The notes beneath the pieces are model-generated. The model saw only the letters and a list, made by a program, of their open reading frames with translations. It was not told the origin of the DNA and did no database searches. A DNA stretch of 64,000 nt from Halopelagius longus (GTDB taxonomy: Archaea; Halobacteriota; Halobacteria; Halobacteriales; Haloferacaceae). Location of the stretch: positions 124,001 to 188,000 of the forward strand of contig NZ_FNKQ01000004.1 in assembly GCF_900100875.1 (NCBI RefSeq). Direction: 5' to 3'. Position numbers and translations under genes: made by a program. Below, one piece after another: positions 17,655 through 25,017 of the stretch. Each line of letters opens with the position of its first letter. Positions within the stretch are counted from its first letter, which is position 1.

Positions 17655-17666
17655 CGAAGACGTTCG
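17655..17666 (-). promoter_or_regulatory. nirK: Degenerate palindrome before nirK
   Basis: CGAAG-AC-GTTCG, one mismatch from the consensus. Its centre is 43.5 bp upstream of the nirK TATA box, the same spacing as seen for norB and the multicopper oxidase gene. Confidence 0.5.
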
Positions 17667-17765
17667 GTCAGAACGTAAAAAGGGTCGCGGAGGTCCGGTC
17701 GTACGGCGAACTCGCCCCGGAGGCGAGAGTCGAGGGACGCGCCCGTGAGGCGCTGACGTGCGCGC

Positions 17766-18155
17766 TCAGAACTCCTCGGCGGTGTCCACGCCGACGACGA
17801 CGCCGACTTCGCCCTCTTCGAACCGTTCGCGGGCGTCGGGGGACTCCGCGAACAGCATCCGAGTTTGTTCCGTGTGCGCGCGTAGGAGGGCGCCCTCCGT
17901 CTCCTCGCGGAACTCGAAGTCGTCCAAAATTGCCTTCCACTCCTCGGCGGGGACGCGGTATCCGCGCACGCCGTCCACCGTCTCGTAGTCGCCCTGTCGT
18001 TCGAGCGTGGAGTGGCGACCGATGAGCGCCGAGTTCAACTCTACGAGGGCGGTCCGCAGTTCGTCGAGGCCGAGTCCGGTTTCGTCGGCGACGCGTTCCG
18101 CCACGGCGGCGTCTATCGGCGACTCTCCCGTCTCGGTGTCCGTCTCGTCGAACAT
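17766..18155 (-). CDS. Conserved hypothetical protein near nirK
   Basis: A 129-residue acidic soluble protein beginning MFDETDTETGESPIDAAVAE. Predicted helices at 15-45 and 85-115 flank a region containing RHSTLERQGDYETVDGVRGY and VPAEEWKAILDDFEF. No cysteine, metal site or signal peptide is present. I do not recognise the family. It lies upstream of nirK in the same orientation, with about 190 bp between, and has a long inverted repeat over its own start region (18159-18186). A link to nitrite reduction is contextual only. Confidence 0.7.
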   Translation of the reverse strand: MFDETDTETGESPIDAAVAERVADETGLGLDELRTALVELNSALIGRHSTLERQGDYETVDGVRGYRVPAEEWKAILDDFEFREETEGALLRAHTEQTRMLFAESPDARERFEEGEVGVVVGVDTAEEF

Positions 18156-18158
18156 GGT

Positions 18159-18186
18159 CCGAACCGACGCGGTGCGCGCGGTTCGG
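18159..18186. repeat. Wide inverted repeat CCGAACCG/CGGTTCGG
   Basis: Perfect 8-bp arms separated by 12 bp, centred 17.5 bp upstream of the ATG at 18155. The half-sites resemble those of the denitrification palindrome but with a much wider spacer. It could be an operator or an RNA hairpin. Confidence 0.4.
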
Positions 18187-18232
18187 TCTTTCGGCCCCGT
18201 CGCGGCGCACCCCGGCGTGTCCTCTCCGCCTC

Positions 18233-18538
18233 TCAGTCCTCCGCTGCGGGCGCGAAGACGACGACGGCCGTGCTCGGTTCGACGGCGTACGGCGAAATCT
18301 CCCGCTCGCCGCTGAACCGGGCGAGTTGCCCCGCCCGCAGTTCGTGCGTCTCGTCGTCCAACGTCAGTTCGAGGTGCCCCTCGACGAGGTGGAGGACGAT
18401 GTCGTTCCCCGGATGTCGATGCGGCGGGACGCGTTCGTCCGCGTCGAGGGAGAGGCGCACCATCCGCGGACGGCGCGTCTCGAACAGTTCGGCGTGCGGT
18501 TCCGACTCCGGTTCGTCCAGCGACGTGATTTCGGACAT
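18233..18538 (-). CDS. Cupin-domain protein
   Basis: A 101-residue single-domain cupin starting MSEITSLDEPESEPHAELFE. Motif 1 is PPHRHPGNDIVLHLVEGHLEL, which supplies two His and one His later in the motif. Motif 2 is less clear (LRAGQLARFSGEREISPYAV). The protein is cytoplasmic, has no other domain, and probably binds a metal or small ligand. It shares a bidirectional palindrome with the multicopper oxidase gene, so it is probably induced with denitrification. Upstream in-frame sequence to 18586 crosses that site and was rejected. Function is unknown. Confidence 0.8.
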   Translation of the reverse strand: MSEITSLDEPESEPHAELFETRRPRMVRLSLDADERVPPHRHPGNDIVLHLVEGHLELTLDDETHELRAGQLARFSGEREISPYAVEPSTAVVVFAPAAED

Positions 18539-18579
18539 GACGGTTCGACGTACTTCGCACACCCTCCTCACCTTTCGAC

Positions 18580-18591
18580 CGAACATGTTCG
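18580..18591. promoter_or_regulatory. Bidirectional palindrome between cupin and multicopper oxidase
   Basis: Perfect CGAACATGTTCG. The centre is 47.5 bp upstream of the cupin ATG (minus) and 73.5 bp upstream of the multicopper oxidase ATG (plus). On the plus side a TATA-like ATTTATG lies at 18627-18633, 44.5 bp away and 28 bp before the start. Confidence 0.8.
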
Positions 18592-18658
18592 ACCGTTTCT
18601 AAGTTCTTGAAAACTATCGCGTCTGGATTTATGTACCGTATTCTTACGTTCACATGTC

Positions 18659-19807
18659 ATGACCGACCACGTAGGCGCACCCGGTAAGGGACTGTCTCGG
18701 CGCGAATTCCTGGCGGCGACGGGAGCCACGGGGGCAATCGGCGTCGCGGGCTGTTCCGCCCCGACGAACGGCGGCGCGGACGCGGCCACCGAAGCCTCCG
18801 TGACGGCCCAAGAGAACCAACTTCCGACCACGTCACCGCCCGAAGTGGTGAACGTCGACGAACAGGGCGGGTCGGTGACGCTGAAGACCGCACCCGCCAC
18901 CCACGACGTCCACCCGTTGGAGACGATGGGCGGTCCGGTCGAACTTCCGCGGGTGTGGGCGTTCCAAGCCGACGACAGAGACCCGTCGGTGCCCGGCCCC
19001 ATCATCCGCACCACCGAGGGCAACGACATGGAGGTGACGCTCGACAACACGAACGGGAAGCATCCGCACACGGTCCACTTCCACGGCGTCCAGAAGACGT
19101 GGGAGAACGACGGCGTCCCGACGACGACGGGTATCACCGTCAATCCCGGCGAGAAACACACCTACTCCATCCCGGCGAACGTCCCCGGGACGCACCTGTA
19201 TCACTGCCACTTCCAGACGCAACGGCACATCGACATGGGGATGTTCGGCATCTTCCGCGTCGACCCGAAGGGGTACGAGGAGGCCGACAAGGAGTACTTC
19301 ATGACCGTCAAGGAGTGGGACTCCTCGCTGAACCGGATGATGGCCGGCGAGGACGCCTCCTACAGTCCGCGCAACCGCAACCCCGACGTGTTCACGGTCA
19401 ACGGCAAGAGCGCGCCGCGGACGCTCCACCCCGAGGACGGGTCGCCCATCATCGTCTCGAAGGGCGACACCGTCCGCGTCCACCTCGTCAACGGCGGGTA
19501 CATGAGCCACCCGATGCACATCCACAACCACCGGTTCCGGCGCGTCGAGAAGGACGGGGGCGCGATTCCGGAGGCGGCGCGCCACGAGATGGACGTGACG
19601 AACGTCGCCCCCGCGGAACGGCACACCGTCGAGTTCACCGCCGACGCCCAACCGGGCGTCTACCTGATGCACTGCCACAAGGTGAACCACGTGATGAACG
19701 GCACCGCCTACCCCGGCGGGATGCTCACGGGCGTCGTCTACGAGTCGGTGATGGACACCGACATCTTCGCACAGCTGATGGAGTACGCGGGATACGAGGG
19801 GGCCTGA
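18659..19807 (+). CDS. Two-domain multicopper oxidase (nitrite-reductase-like)
   Basis: A 382-residue exported lipoprotein. It has the Tat motif SRREFLAATGA and a lipobox ending VAGC. Domain 1 (about 60-210) carries HTVHFHGV and YHCHFQTQRHIDMGMFG, a type 1 copper site with axial Met. Domain 2 (about 250-370) carries HPMHIHNHRF and MHCHKVNHVMNG. Two-domain multicopper oxidases oxidise phenolics or metals, and related proteins sit beside nirK in denitrifiers. The leaderless start has a TATA at -28 and the shared palindrome further up. Its stop lies 2 bases before the twin halocyanin start, so electrons may pass between the two. Substrate unknown. Confidence 0.85.
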   Translation: MTDHVGAPGKGLSRREFLAATGATGAIGVAGCSAPTNGGADAATEASVTAQENQLPTTSPPEVVNVDEQGGSVTLKTAPATHDVHPLETMGGPVELPRVWAFQADDRDPSVPGPIIRTTEGNDMEVTLDNTNGKHPHTVHFHGVQKTWENDGVPTTTGITVNPGEKHTYSIPANVPGTHLYHCHFQTQRHIDMGMFGIFRVDPKGYEEADKEYFMTVKEWDSSLNRMMAGEDASYSPRNRNPDVFTVNGKSAPRTLHPEDGSPIIVSKGDTVRVHLVNGGYMSHPMHIHNHRFRRVEKDGGAIPEAARHEMDVTNVAPAERHTVEFTADAQPGVYLMHCHKVNHVMNGTAYPGGMLTGVVYESVMDTDIFAQLMEYAGYEGA

Positions 19808-19809
19808 CA

Positions 19810-20871
19810 ATGTCCGACAGCAACGCATCCGTGACGCGTCGCACCGTCCTCAGAGGAGTCGCCGGGAGCGCCGTCGCCGGCGCGGCACTCGGCGCGGCGG
19901 GGCCCGTCTCCGCCCAGTCTTCGGGCCTCGACTCGTGGTTCTCGAACACGAGCAACTACGACGGCGTCGTCGACGAGACGGGCAACTCGGAGGTGACCGT
20001 CACCGTCGGCGCGGAGGCCAACGGCGGCGGGTACGGCTTCGGTCCGGCGGCGATTCGCGTCGACCCCGGAACCACCGTCGTCTGGGAGTGGTCCGGCGCG
20101 GGCGGCAGTCACAACGTCGTTGCCGAAGACGGCTCGTTCGAGAGCGAGATGACCGACGAAAAGGGCCACACGTTCGAGCAGACGTTCGACGGCGAAGGCG
20201 TCGTCAAGTACGCCTGCGCGCCCCACAAGGCGATGGGCATGAAAGGCGCAGTCGTCGTCGGAGACGCCGCCGCCGGGTCCGCCTCGGGGGCGTCGCCCAC
20301 CGAGTCGTCGGGGGCGTCCGAGGAACTGAAGAGTTGGTTCGAGGGCGTGAGCAACTACGACGGCGTGGTCGACCGGACGGGCACCTCGGAGGTGACCGTC
20401 ACCGTCGGCGCCAGCGGAAACAACGGCAACTTCGCGTTCGCCCCGCCGGCCGTCCGCGTCTCGCCCGGCGCGACGGTGGTCTGGGAGTGGTCCGGCAACG
20501 GCGGCAGTCACAACGTCGCCGCCGAGGACGGCTCGTTCGAGAGTGAGATGACCGACGAGAAGGGTCACACCTTCTCTCAGACGTTCGAGGAGGGGGGCAC
20601 GCACAAGTACGTCTGTACGCCCCACCAGGCGATGGGGATGAAGGGCGCAGTCGTCGTGGACGACTCCGCGGCGGCGGTGTCCGGGTCCGGCGGCGGCGAC
20701 GGCGTCACCGAGGAGGACTTTTGGCCCCTCTCGGTGGCCGGGAGCGTCACCCTCGCCGTCGTCTCCCCCATCATCTTCGGCGTCGCCGCGTGGATAGCGG
20801 GGACGGGCGACGAACCGAACGTCGAGTGGCGCGAGGACGCCGAGGGCGACGACGGACGCGTTCGGTCCTGA
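19810..20871 (+). CDS. Twin-domain halocyanin with C-terminal membrane anchor
   Basis: A 353-residue protein with a Tat signal (VTRRTVLRG...GPVSAQS) cleaved after the Ala-rich h-region. It contains two cupredoxin domains at about 38-150 and 175-290, each ending in a Cys-His-Met copper loop (YACAPHKAMGMKG and YVCTPHQAMGMKG). A Ser/Gly linker joins them. Residues 305-335 (LSVAGSVTLAVVSPIIFGVA) form a membrane helix and an acidic cytoplasmic tail follows. It is thus a membrane-tethered two-copper electron carrier, encoded with the multicopper oxidase and close to nirK. Domain 2 is almost identical in DNA to the halocyanin at 6966. Confidence 0.92.
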   Translation: MSDSNASVTRRTVLRGVAGSAVAGAALGAAGPVSAQSSGLDSWFSNTSNYDGVVDETGNSEVTVTVGAEANGGGYGFGPAAIRVDPGTTVVWEWSGAGGSHNVVAEDGSFESEMTDEKGHTFEQTFDGEGVVKYACAPHKAMGMKGAVVVGDAAAGSASGASPTESSGASEELKSWFEGVSNYDGVVDRTGTSEVTVTVGASGNNGNFAFAPPAVRVSPGATVVWEWSGNGGSHNVAAEDGSFESEMTDEKGHTFSQTFEEGGTHKYVCTPHQAMGMKGAVVVDDSAAAVSGSGGGDGVTEEDFWPLSVAGSVTLAVVSPIIFGVAAWIAGTGDEPNVEWREDAEGDDGRVRS

Positions 20872-20945
20872 GTCGCCCCCGGCCCGAGCCATCTGCCTTC
20901 TTGAGAACGTCGGACGACGCGGCGACGCGACTTCGTTTCCTGACC

Positions 20946-20957
20946 CGAACGTGTTCG
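20946..20957 (+). promoter_or_regulatory. Palindrome before COX1/NnrS-like gene
   Basis: Perfect CGAAC-GT-GTTCG with centre 44.5 bp upstream of the ATG at 20996, in the 124-bp gap after the twin halocyanin. No TATA box is evident. Confidence 0.75.
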
Positions 20958-20995
20958 CGACCAAGACGAGGGTTCGTGCGCACGTACGCGCGACC

Positions 20996-22345
20996 ATGAG
21001 CGCGATTCCATGCGGCGTCGACACCGACAGCCAACCGCCGATGGCGATTCCCCTCCGGCACTTTCTGGTCGGACTCGGCTTCCTCCTCGGCGGCGTCCTC
21101 GTCGCCGCCGCCGACGCCGTCGGGGCGGTATCCGGACTCGTCTCCCCCGCGCGGTACCACCTCCTCCTCGCGGGATGGGTCTGTCTCACCATCCTCGGCG
21201 CGATGACGCAGTTCGTCCCCGTCTGGTCGGGCGCGGAGATTCACTCTCGCCGACTGGCGAACGCCCAACTGTGGTGCGTCGCCGTCGGCGTCGCCGGCCT
21301 CGCCGCCTGCTTTCTCTCCGGGCGCGTGGCGTGGCTTCCGGCCGTCGGCGCGGTCGCACTCGTCGGGTTCTGGCTGTTCGTCTACAACGTCGGCCGGACG
21401 CTCCTGACCGCCCGCCCCCTCGACGTGACCGAACGCCACTTCGCCGTCGCGTTGGCGTTCTTCCTCCTCGTGACGGCGTTCGGTCTCGCGCTGGCGGTGG
21501 ACTTCACCCGCCCCGTCGTCGCGTCCGCCGGACTCGCCCGCGCGAACGTCGTCGCGGCGCACGCGACGCTTGCGGCGTTCGGCGCGGTGCTGACCACCGT
21601 CTTCGGCGCGCTGTACCAACTGGCGACGATGTTCACGCAGACGGAACTCGACCGGTACGACCGCGCGATTCAGCGGTTCGAAACCGTCGCCTACCCCCTC
21701 GGCGTCGTCGCCCTCGCCGGCGGTCGGTTGGTCGCCGCCCCGTCCCTCGCGCGGGCCGGCGGCGTCCTCGTCCTTCTGAGTCTCTTCGGGGTCGGCGTCG
21801 TCCTCGGGCGGCGACTCGTCGAGACGAACCTGCCGCGGTCGGCGATGCTCCGGCGCTACGCCGTCGTCGCGGCGTCGCTGGTGGTGTGGGCGCTCGTAAC
21901 CGCACCGTCGTGGCTCGCGGACCCCCTCGCCGCCGACGCGCGGTTCGGCGCGGCGGGGGCGACGCCCCTCCTCGCCGTCGGCGTCGTCGGGTTCGTCGTC
22001 CTCGGAACCCTCTATCACGTCGTCCCGTTCATCGTCTGGGAACACCGCTACAGCGACCGCATCGGCTACGAACCCGTCCCGACGATAGACGACCTGTACG
22101 ACTCCCTCGTCGCCGCCGCCGACTTCGCCGCGACGGTGGCCGGCGGGGGTCTTCTCCTCGCCGCGGCGTGGTTCGGCCTCCCCGACGCCGTTCGACTTGC
22201 GGGCGGCGCGTTCGTGGCGGGCGGCGTCGTCCTGTTCGTCTACAACCTCGCCTCGGTCGTCCACGAACACGGGCCTCGCGGCGTCGTCGGGACGGTCCTT
22301 CAGCGTTCGGGGCGTCGCGGCGACGACTCGCCGCCGACCGAGTAG
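20996..22345 (+). CDS. Polytopic membrane protein, COX1/NnrS-like
   Basis: A 449-residue protein of about 12 membrane helices, very Ala/Val/Leu rich. Histidines sit inside helices at RYHLLLAGWVCL, NVVAAHATLAAFGAV and GTLYHVVPFIVWEHRY, an arrangement recalling heme-copper oxidase subunit I relatives and NnrS heme-copper proteins found beside denitrification genes. Catalytic residues of a full oxidase or NO reductase are not all present, so it may handle heme, copper or NO stress. ATG 20996 is set by the palindrome 44.5 bp upstream; the frame extends to 20951 through that site. Family assignment is moderate. Confidence 0.65.
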   Translation: MSAIPCGVDTDSQPPMAIPLRHFLVGLGFLLGGVLVAAADAVGAVSGLVSPARYHLLLAGWVCLTILGAMTQFVPVWSGAEIHSRRLANAQLWCVAVGVAGLAACFLSGRVAWLPAVGAVALVGFWLFVYNVGRTLLTARPLDVTERHFAVALAFFLLVTAFGLALAVDFTRPVVASAGLARANVVAAHATLAAFGAVLTTVFGALYQLATMFTQTELDRYDRAIQRFETVAYPLGVVALAGGRLVAAPSLARAGGVLVLLSLFGVGVVLGRRLVETNLPRSAMLRRYAVVAASLVVWALVTAPSWLADPLAADARFGAAGATPLLAVGVVGFVVLGTLYHVVPFIVWEHRYSDRIGYEPVPTIDDLYDSLVAAADFAATVAGGGLLLAAAWFGLPDAVRLAGGAFVAGGVVLFVYNLASVVHEHGPRGVVGTVLQRSGRRGDDSPPTE

Positions 22346-22651
22346 CGCGTCACGGACTCTTCTCGTCGCCACCGTCGATCAGCCTCGGACACCTATGTGG
22401 GAATTATTACACTTCCTCTCTCGACGCCTCCGGACTGCCGGTGCCGACGCCGCGAGCGCCCCGAATCCCTAACGATCGATACTGCGCTTCCGGCCTCCTC
22501 ACGCCGTTTAACGACCGATTGAGCGCTTTTTCGGGAACCAAATCTGTCCGATAGGCGATTTAACTACTGGTATTCATTTCTTAATCTCAGGTGAAACAGA
22601 CATTATCTAGAAATTAGATAAGTGTTTGTGACTATATCGCTTATGTGAACG
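22346..22651 (+). promoter_or_regulatory. Intergenic region with inverted repeat upstream of glycan operon
   Basis: No gene is seen. GC falls sharply after 22550. At 22603-22621 lies a perfect inverted repeat, TTATCTA-GAAAT-TAGATAA, centred 40 bp before the start of the AbrB-like gene. It overlaps the likely TATA/BRE of the operon, with ACTATATC at 22631-22638 behind it. It is a good candidate operator, possibly autoregulatory. Confidence 0.55.
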
Positions 22652-22837
22652 ATGGCCGAAAATCTGGAGAAGAAACTAGCGACCACCAAAGTGAGCGGAA
22701 ATAACTCGACGGTCGTCCCGGACGTCGTGCGTACCTCCGAAGACATCACGGCGGGAGATACGCTCGAGTGGTACCTCACGGAGCGTGGGTGGATAATCGT
22801 CCCCGAACGAGCCGACTCCTCGAACGACGATGAGTAG
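22652..22837 (+). CDS. AbrB/SpoVT-like small DNA-binding protein
   Basis: A 61-residue protein whose core (TTKVSGNNSTVVPDVVRTSE, then ITAGDTLEWYLTERGWIIVP) follows the swapped-hairpin AbrB pattern: a strand, VP motif, helix, GD turn and two strands. Such proteins are transition-state regulators or antitoxins; no toxin gene adjoins. Its 3' end overlaps the glycosyltransferase gene by 8 bases, so it is first in a surface-glycan operon. A palindromic operator candidate lies 40 bp upstream, suggesting it could control its own operon. Confidence 0.7.
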   Translation: MAENLEKKLATTKVSGNNSTVVPDVVRTSEDITAGDTLEWYLTERGWIIVPERADSSNDDE

Positions 22838-24038
22838 CACCGCGACGCAGGAGGGCGACACTTCGGCGTCGCAGTCCCGGGAGCAAGCGCTCAGCATCTC
22901 CGTTATCGTCCCGACCTACAACGAACGGGAGAACATCGAACGCATCGTCGACAGGTGCTTGGCGGCGCTCTCGGACCGGTCGATGGAACTGCTCGTCGTC
23001 GACGACGACTCCCCGGACCGGACGTGGGAACTCGCCCGAGAGGAGTACCGGGACGACTCGCGCGTCCGCGTCGTGCGCCGGACCAGCGACAAGGGACTGG
23101 CGCAGTCCGTCACCGAGGGGTTCAGACGGTCGAAAAACGACGTGTGCGCCGTAATCGACGCTGACCTTCAACACCCCCCGGAGAAGCTCCCGGAACTCCT
23201 CGACGCCTTGGAGGACGGCGCGGACGTCGTCATCGGGAGCCGGTATCTCGACGGTGGCGGCATCGAAAACTGGTCTCGCACTCGGAAGGTCGTGAGCAAG
23301 GGAGCGGGCCTGTTCTCGAAGGCGCTTCTGCCCGAAATCCGCGGCTGCAGCGACCCGATGTCGGGGTTCTTCGCCGTTCGCCGCGAAATCGTCCAAGACG
23401 TCGTCTTGGACCCGGAGGGGTACAAAATCCTCCTCGAACTGCTCGTCAAGTGCGACTACGATACCATCGTCGAGGTGCCGTACGTCTTTCGGGACCGGGA
23501 GTACGGCGAATCGAAGCTGACGGCGAGCGAGTACCAGTTCTACGTCGAACACGTGTTGATGCTTTCGACCGTCTGGCTCGGAACGACCCTCACCCGTAAC
23601 TCCCGGAAGGTCGTCCGCATGTTGGAGTTCTTCGCGGTCGGCGCACTCGGCGTCGTCGTCAACATGGGCGTCTTCGCCGCGTTCTCGTACGGCCTTCAGG
23701 AGCACTTCCTGATCGGCGGCGTCGTCGCGTTCGTCGCCGCGCTCAACTTCAACTTCGTCGGGAACTACGCGATTACGTTCAACCGCCCGCAGGCGGACCT
23801 CCTCGAGATGTACTACAAGTTCAATCTCGTCTCCCTCGGGGGACTGGTGGTGTACACCGCCGCTCTCACCGGAGCCATCGAAATCGCACAACTGCCGGCG
23901 CTCGTCGCGAACGGCGTCGCCATCGCTACCGGGGCGGTGTTCAACTACGTCGGCACGGAGGAGTTCGCCTTCGCGGACGCGGACACGCGGCAGGAGACCA
24001 CCACCAGTGCGGTCACGATCGAACAGTACGCGGACTGA
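22830..24038 (+). CDS. GT2 glycosyltransferase fused to GtrA membrane domain
   Basis: A 402-residue enzyme. Residues 20-250 form a GT-A fold of the dolichol-phosphate-mannose synthase type: SVIVPTYNERENI, VVDDDSPDRTW, the metal-binding DADLQHPPE and the GSRY and SDPMSGFF motifs. Residues 265-385 contain four membrane helices of the GtrA family, which flips or anchors lipid-linked sugars. It probably transfers hexose from a nucleotide sugar to a polyprenyl phosphate at the inner face of the membrane. It overlaps the AbrB-like gene and is followed after 22 bp by an epimerase gene. Confidence 0.9.
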   Translation: MSSTATQEGDTSASQSREQALSISVIVPTYNERENIERIVDRCLAALSDRSMELLVVDDDSPDRTWELAREEYRDDSRVRVVRRTSDKGLAQSVTEGFRRSKNDVCAVIDADLQHPPEKLPELLDALEDGADVVIGSRYLDGGGIENWSRTRKVVSKGAGLFSKALLPEIRGCSDPMSGFFAVRREIVQDVVLDPEGYKILLELLVKCDYDTIVEVPYVFRDREYGESKLTASEYQFYVEHVLMLSTVWLGTTLTRNSRKVVRMLEFFAVGALGVVVNMGVFAAFSYGLQEHFLIGGVVAFVAALNFNFVGNYAITFNRPQADLLEMYYKFNLVSLGGLVVYTAALTGAIEIAQLPALVANGVAIATGAVFNYVGTEEFAFADADTRQETTTSAVTIEQYAD

Positions 24039-24060
24039 AACCTCATCTACGACTTCACCA

Positions 24061-25017
24061 ATGAACCTCGACAGCAAACGCGTCCTCGTCACCGGAGGCA
24101 CCGGCTTCATCGGATCGAACCTCGCGAACACGCTCGCCGAATCGAACGACGTCGTCGTCGTCGACGACGGCTATCTGGGCACCGAGGAGAACCTCGACCC
24201 GGAGATAGAGTACCACGAACGGAGCGTCCTCGACGACAACCTGCCGACCGACGTAGACGTCGTCTTCCACCTCGCGGCGCTGTCTTCGTACGCGATGCAC
24301 GAAGAGGACCCCGCCCGGGGTGCGCGCGTGAACGTCGAAGGGTTCGTCAACACCGTCGACCAAGCGCGCAAGGACGGATGCGACACCGTCGTGTACGCGT
24401 CCACCTCCTCGATATACGGCGACATGACCGAACCGTCGCCCGTCGACATGGACGTGACGGTGAACACGGGGTACGAGGCGTCGAAGATGGCGCGCGAGAA
24501 GTACGCCGAGTACTTCCACAACCACTACGGCCTGAACACGGCTGGAATGCGGTTCTTCAGCGTCTACCAGGGCTACGGCGGCGCAGAAGAACACAAAGGG
24601 GAGTACGCGAACGTCATCGCGCAGTTCGCCGACGACTTGGCCAACGGGGAGTCGCCCGTCCTTTACGGCGACGGGACGCAGACCCGCGACTTCACGCACG
24701 TGCGCGACATCGTCCGCGGTCTGATAACCGCCGCCGAACACCGACTCCAAGGCGTGTACAATCTGGGAACCGGTCGGCAGGTGTCGTTCAACGAGTTGGT
24801 CGAGATGTTGAACGACGAACTCGGGACGGACGTCGCTCCCTCGTACGTCGAAAACCCGATTCCCGAGAGCGTGTACGTCCACGATACGATGGCGGACACC
24901 TCCGCCATCCGCGAGGCGACCGGTTGGGAAGCGGAGATACCGCTCGAGGAGGGGATTCGTGAGGTCTGCTCCCAGTACCTCGACGACGAACCGGCTGCAG
25001 GGGTGACTGTTCGCTGA
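24061..25017 (+). CDS. NAD-dependent nucleotide-sugar epimerase/dehydratase
   Basis: A 318-residue extended SDR. The NAD loop is VTGGTGFIGSN (residues 9-19). The catalytic Ser/Thr stretch is STSSIYGD and the YxxxK motif is YEASK, with Y at about 139. Later motifs include DFTHVRDIVRGL and YNLGTGRQVSFNEL. It resembles UDP-glucose 4-epimerase or related enzymes, but the exact sugar cannot be told. It lies between a polyprenyl-phosphate glycosyltransferase and a membrane glycosyltransferase, overlapping the latter by one base, so it likely supplies that pathway. ATG 24061 is chosen over an upstream frame overlapping the previous gene. Confidence 0.9.
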   Translation: MNLDSKRVLVTGGTGFIGSNLANTLAESNDVVVVDDGYLGTEENLDPEIEYHERSVLDDNLPTDVDVVFHLAALSSYAMHEEDPARGARVNVEGFVNTVDQARKDGCDTVVYASTSSIYGDMTEPSPVDMDVTVNTGYEASKMAREKYAEYFHNHYGLNTAGMRFFSVYQGYGGAEEHKGEYANVIAQFADDLANGESPVLYGDGTQTRDFTHVRDIVRGLITAAEHRLQGVYNLGTGRQVSFNELVEMLNDELGTDVAPSYVENPIPESVYVHDTMADTSAIREATGWEAEIPLEEGIREVCSQYLDDEPAAGVTVR

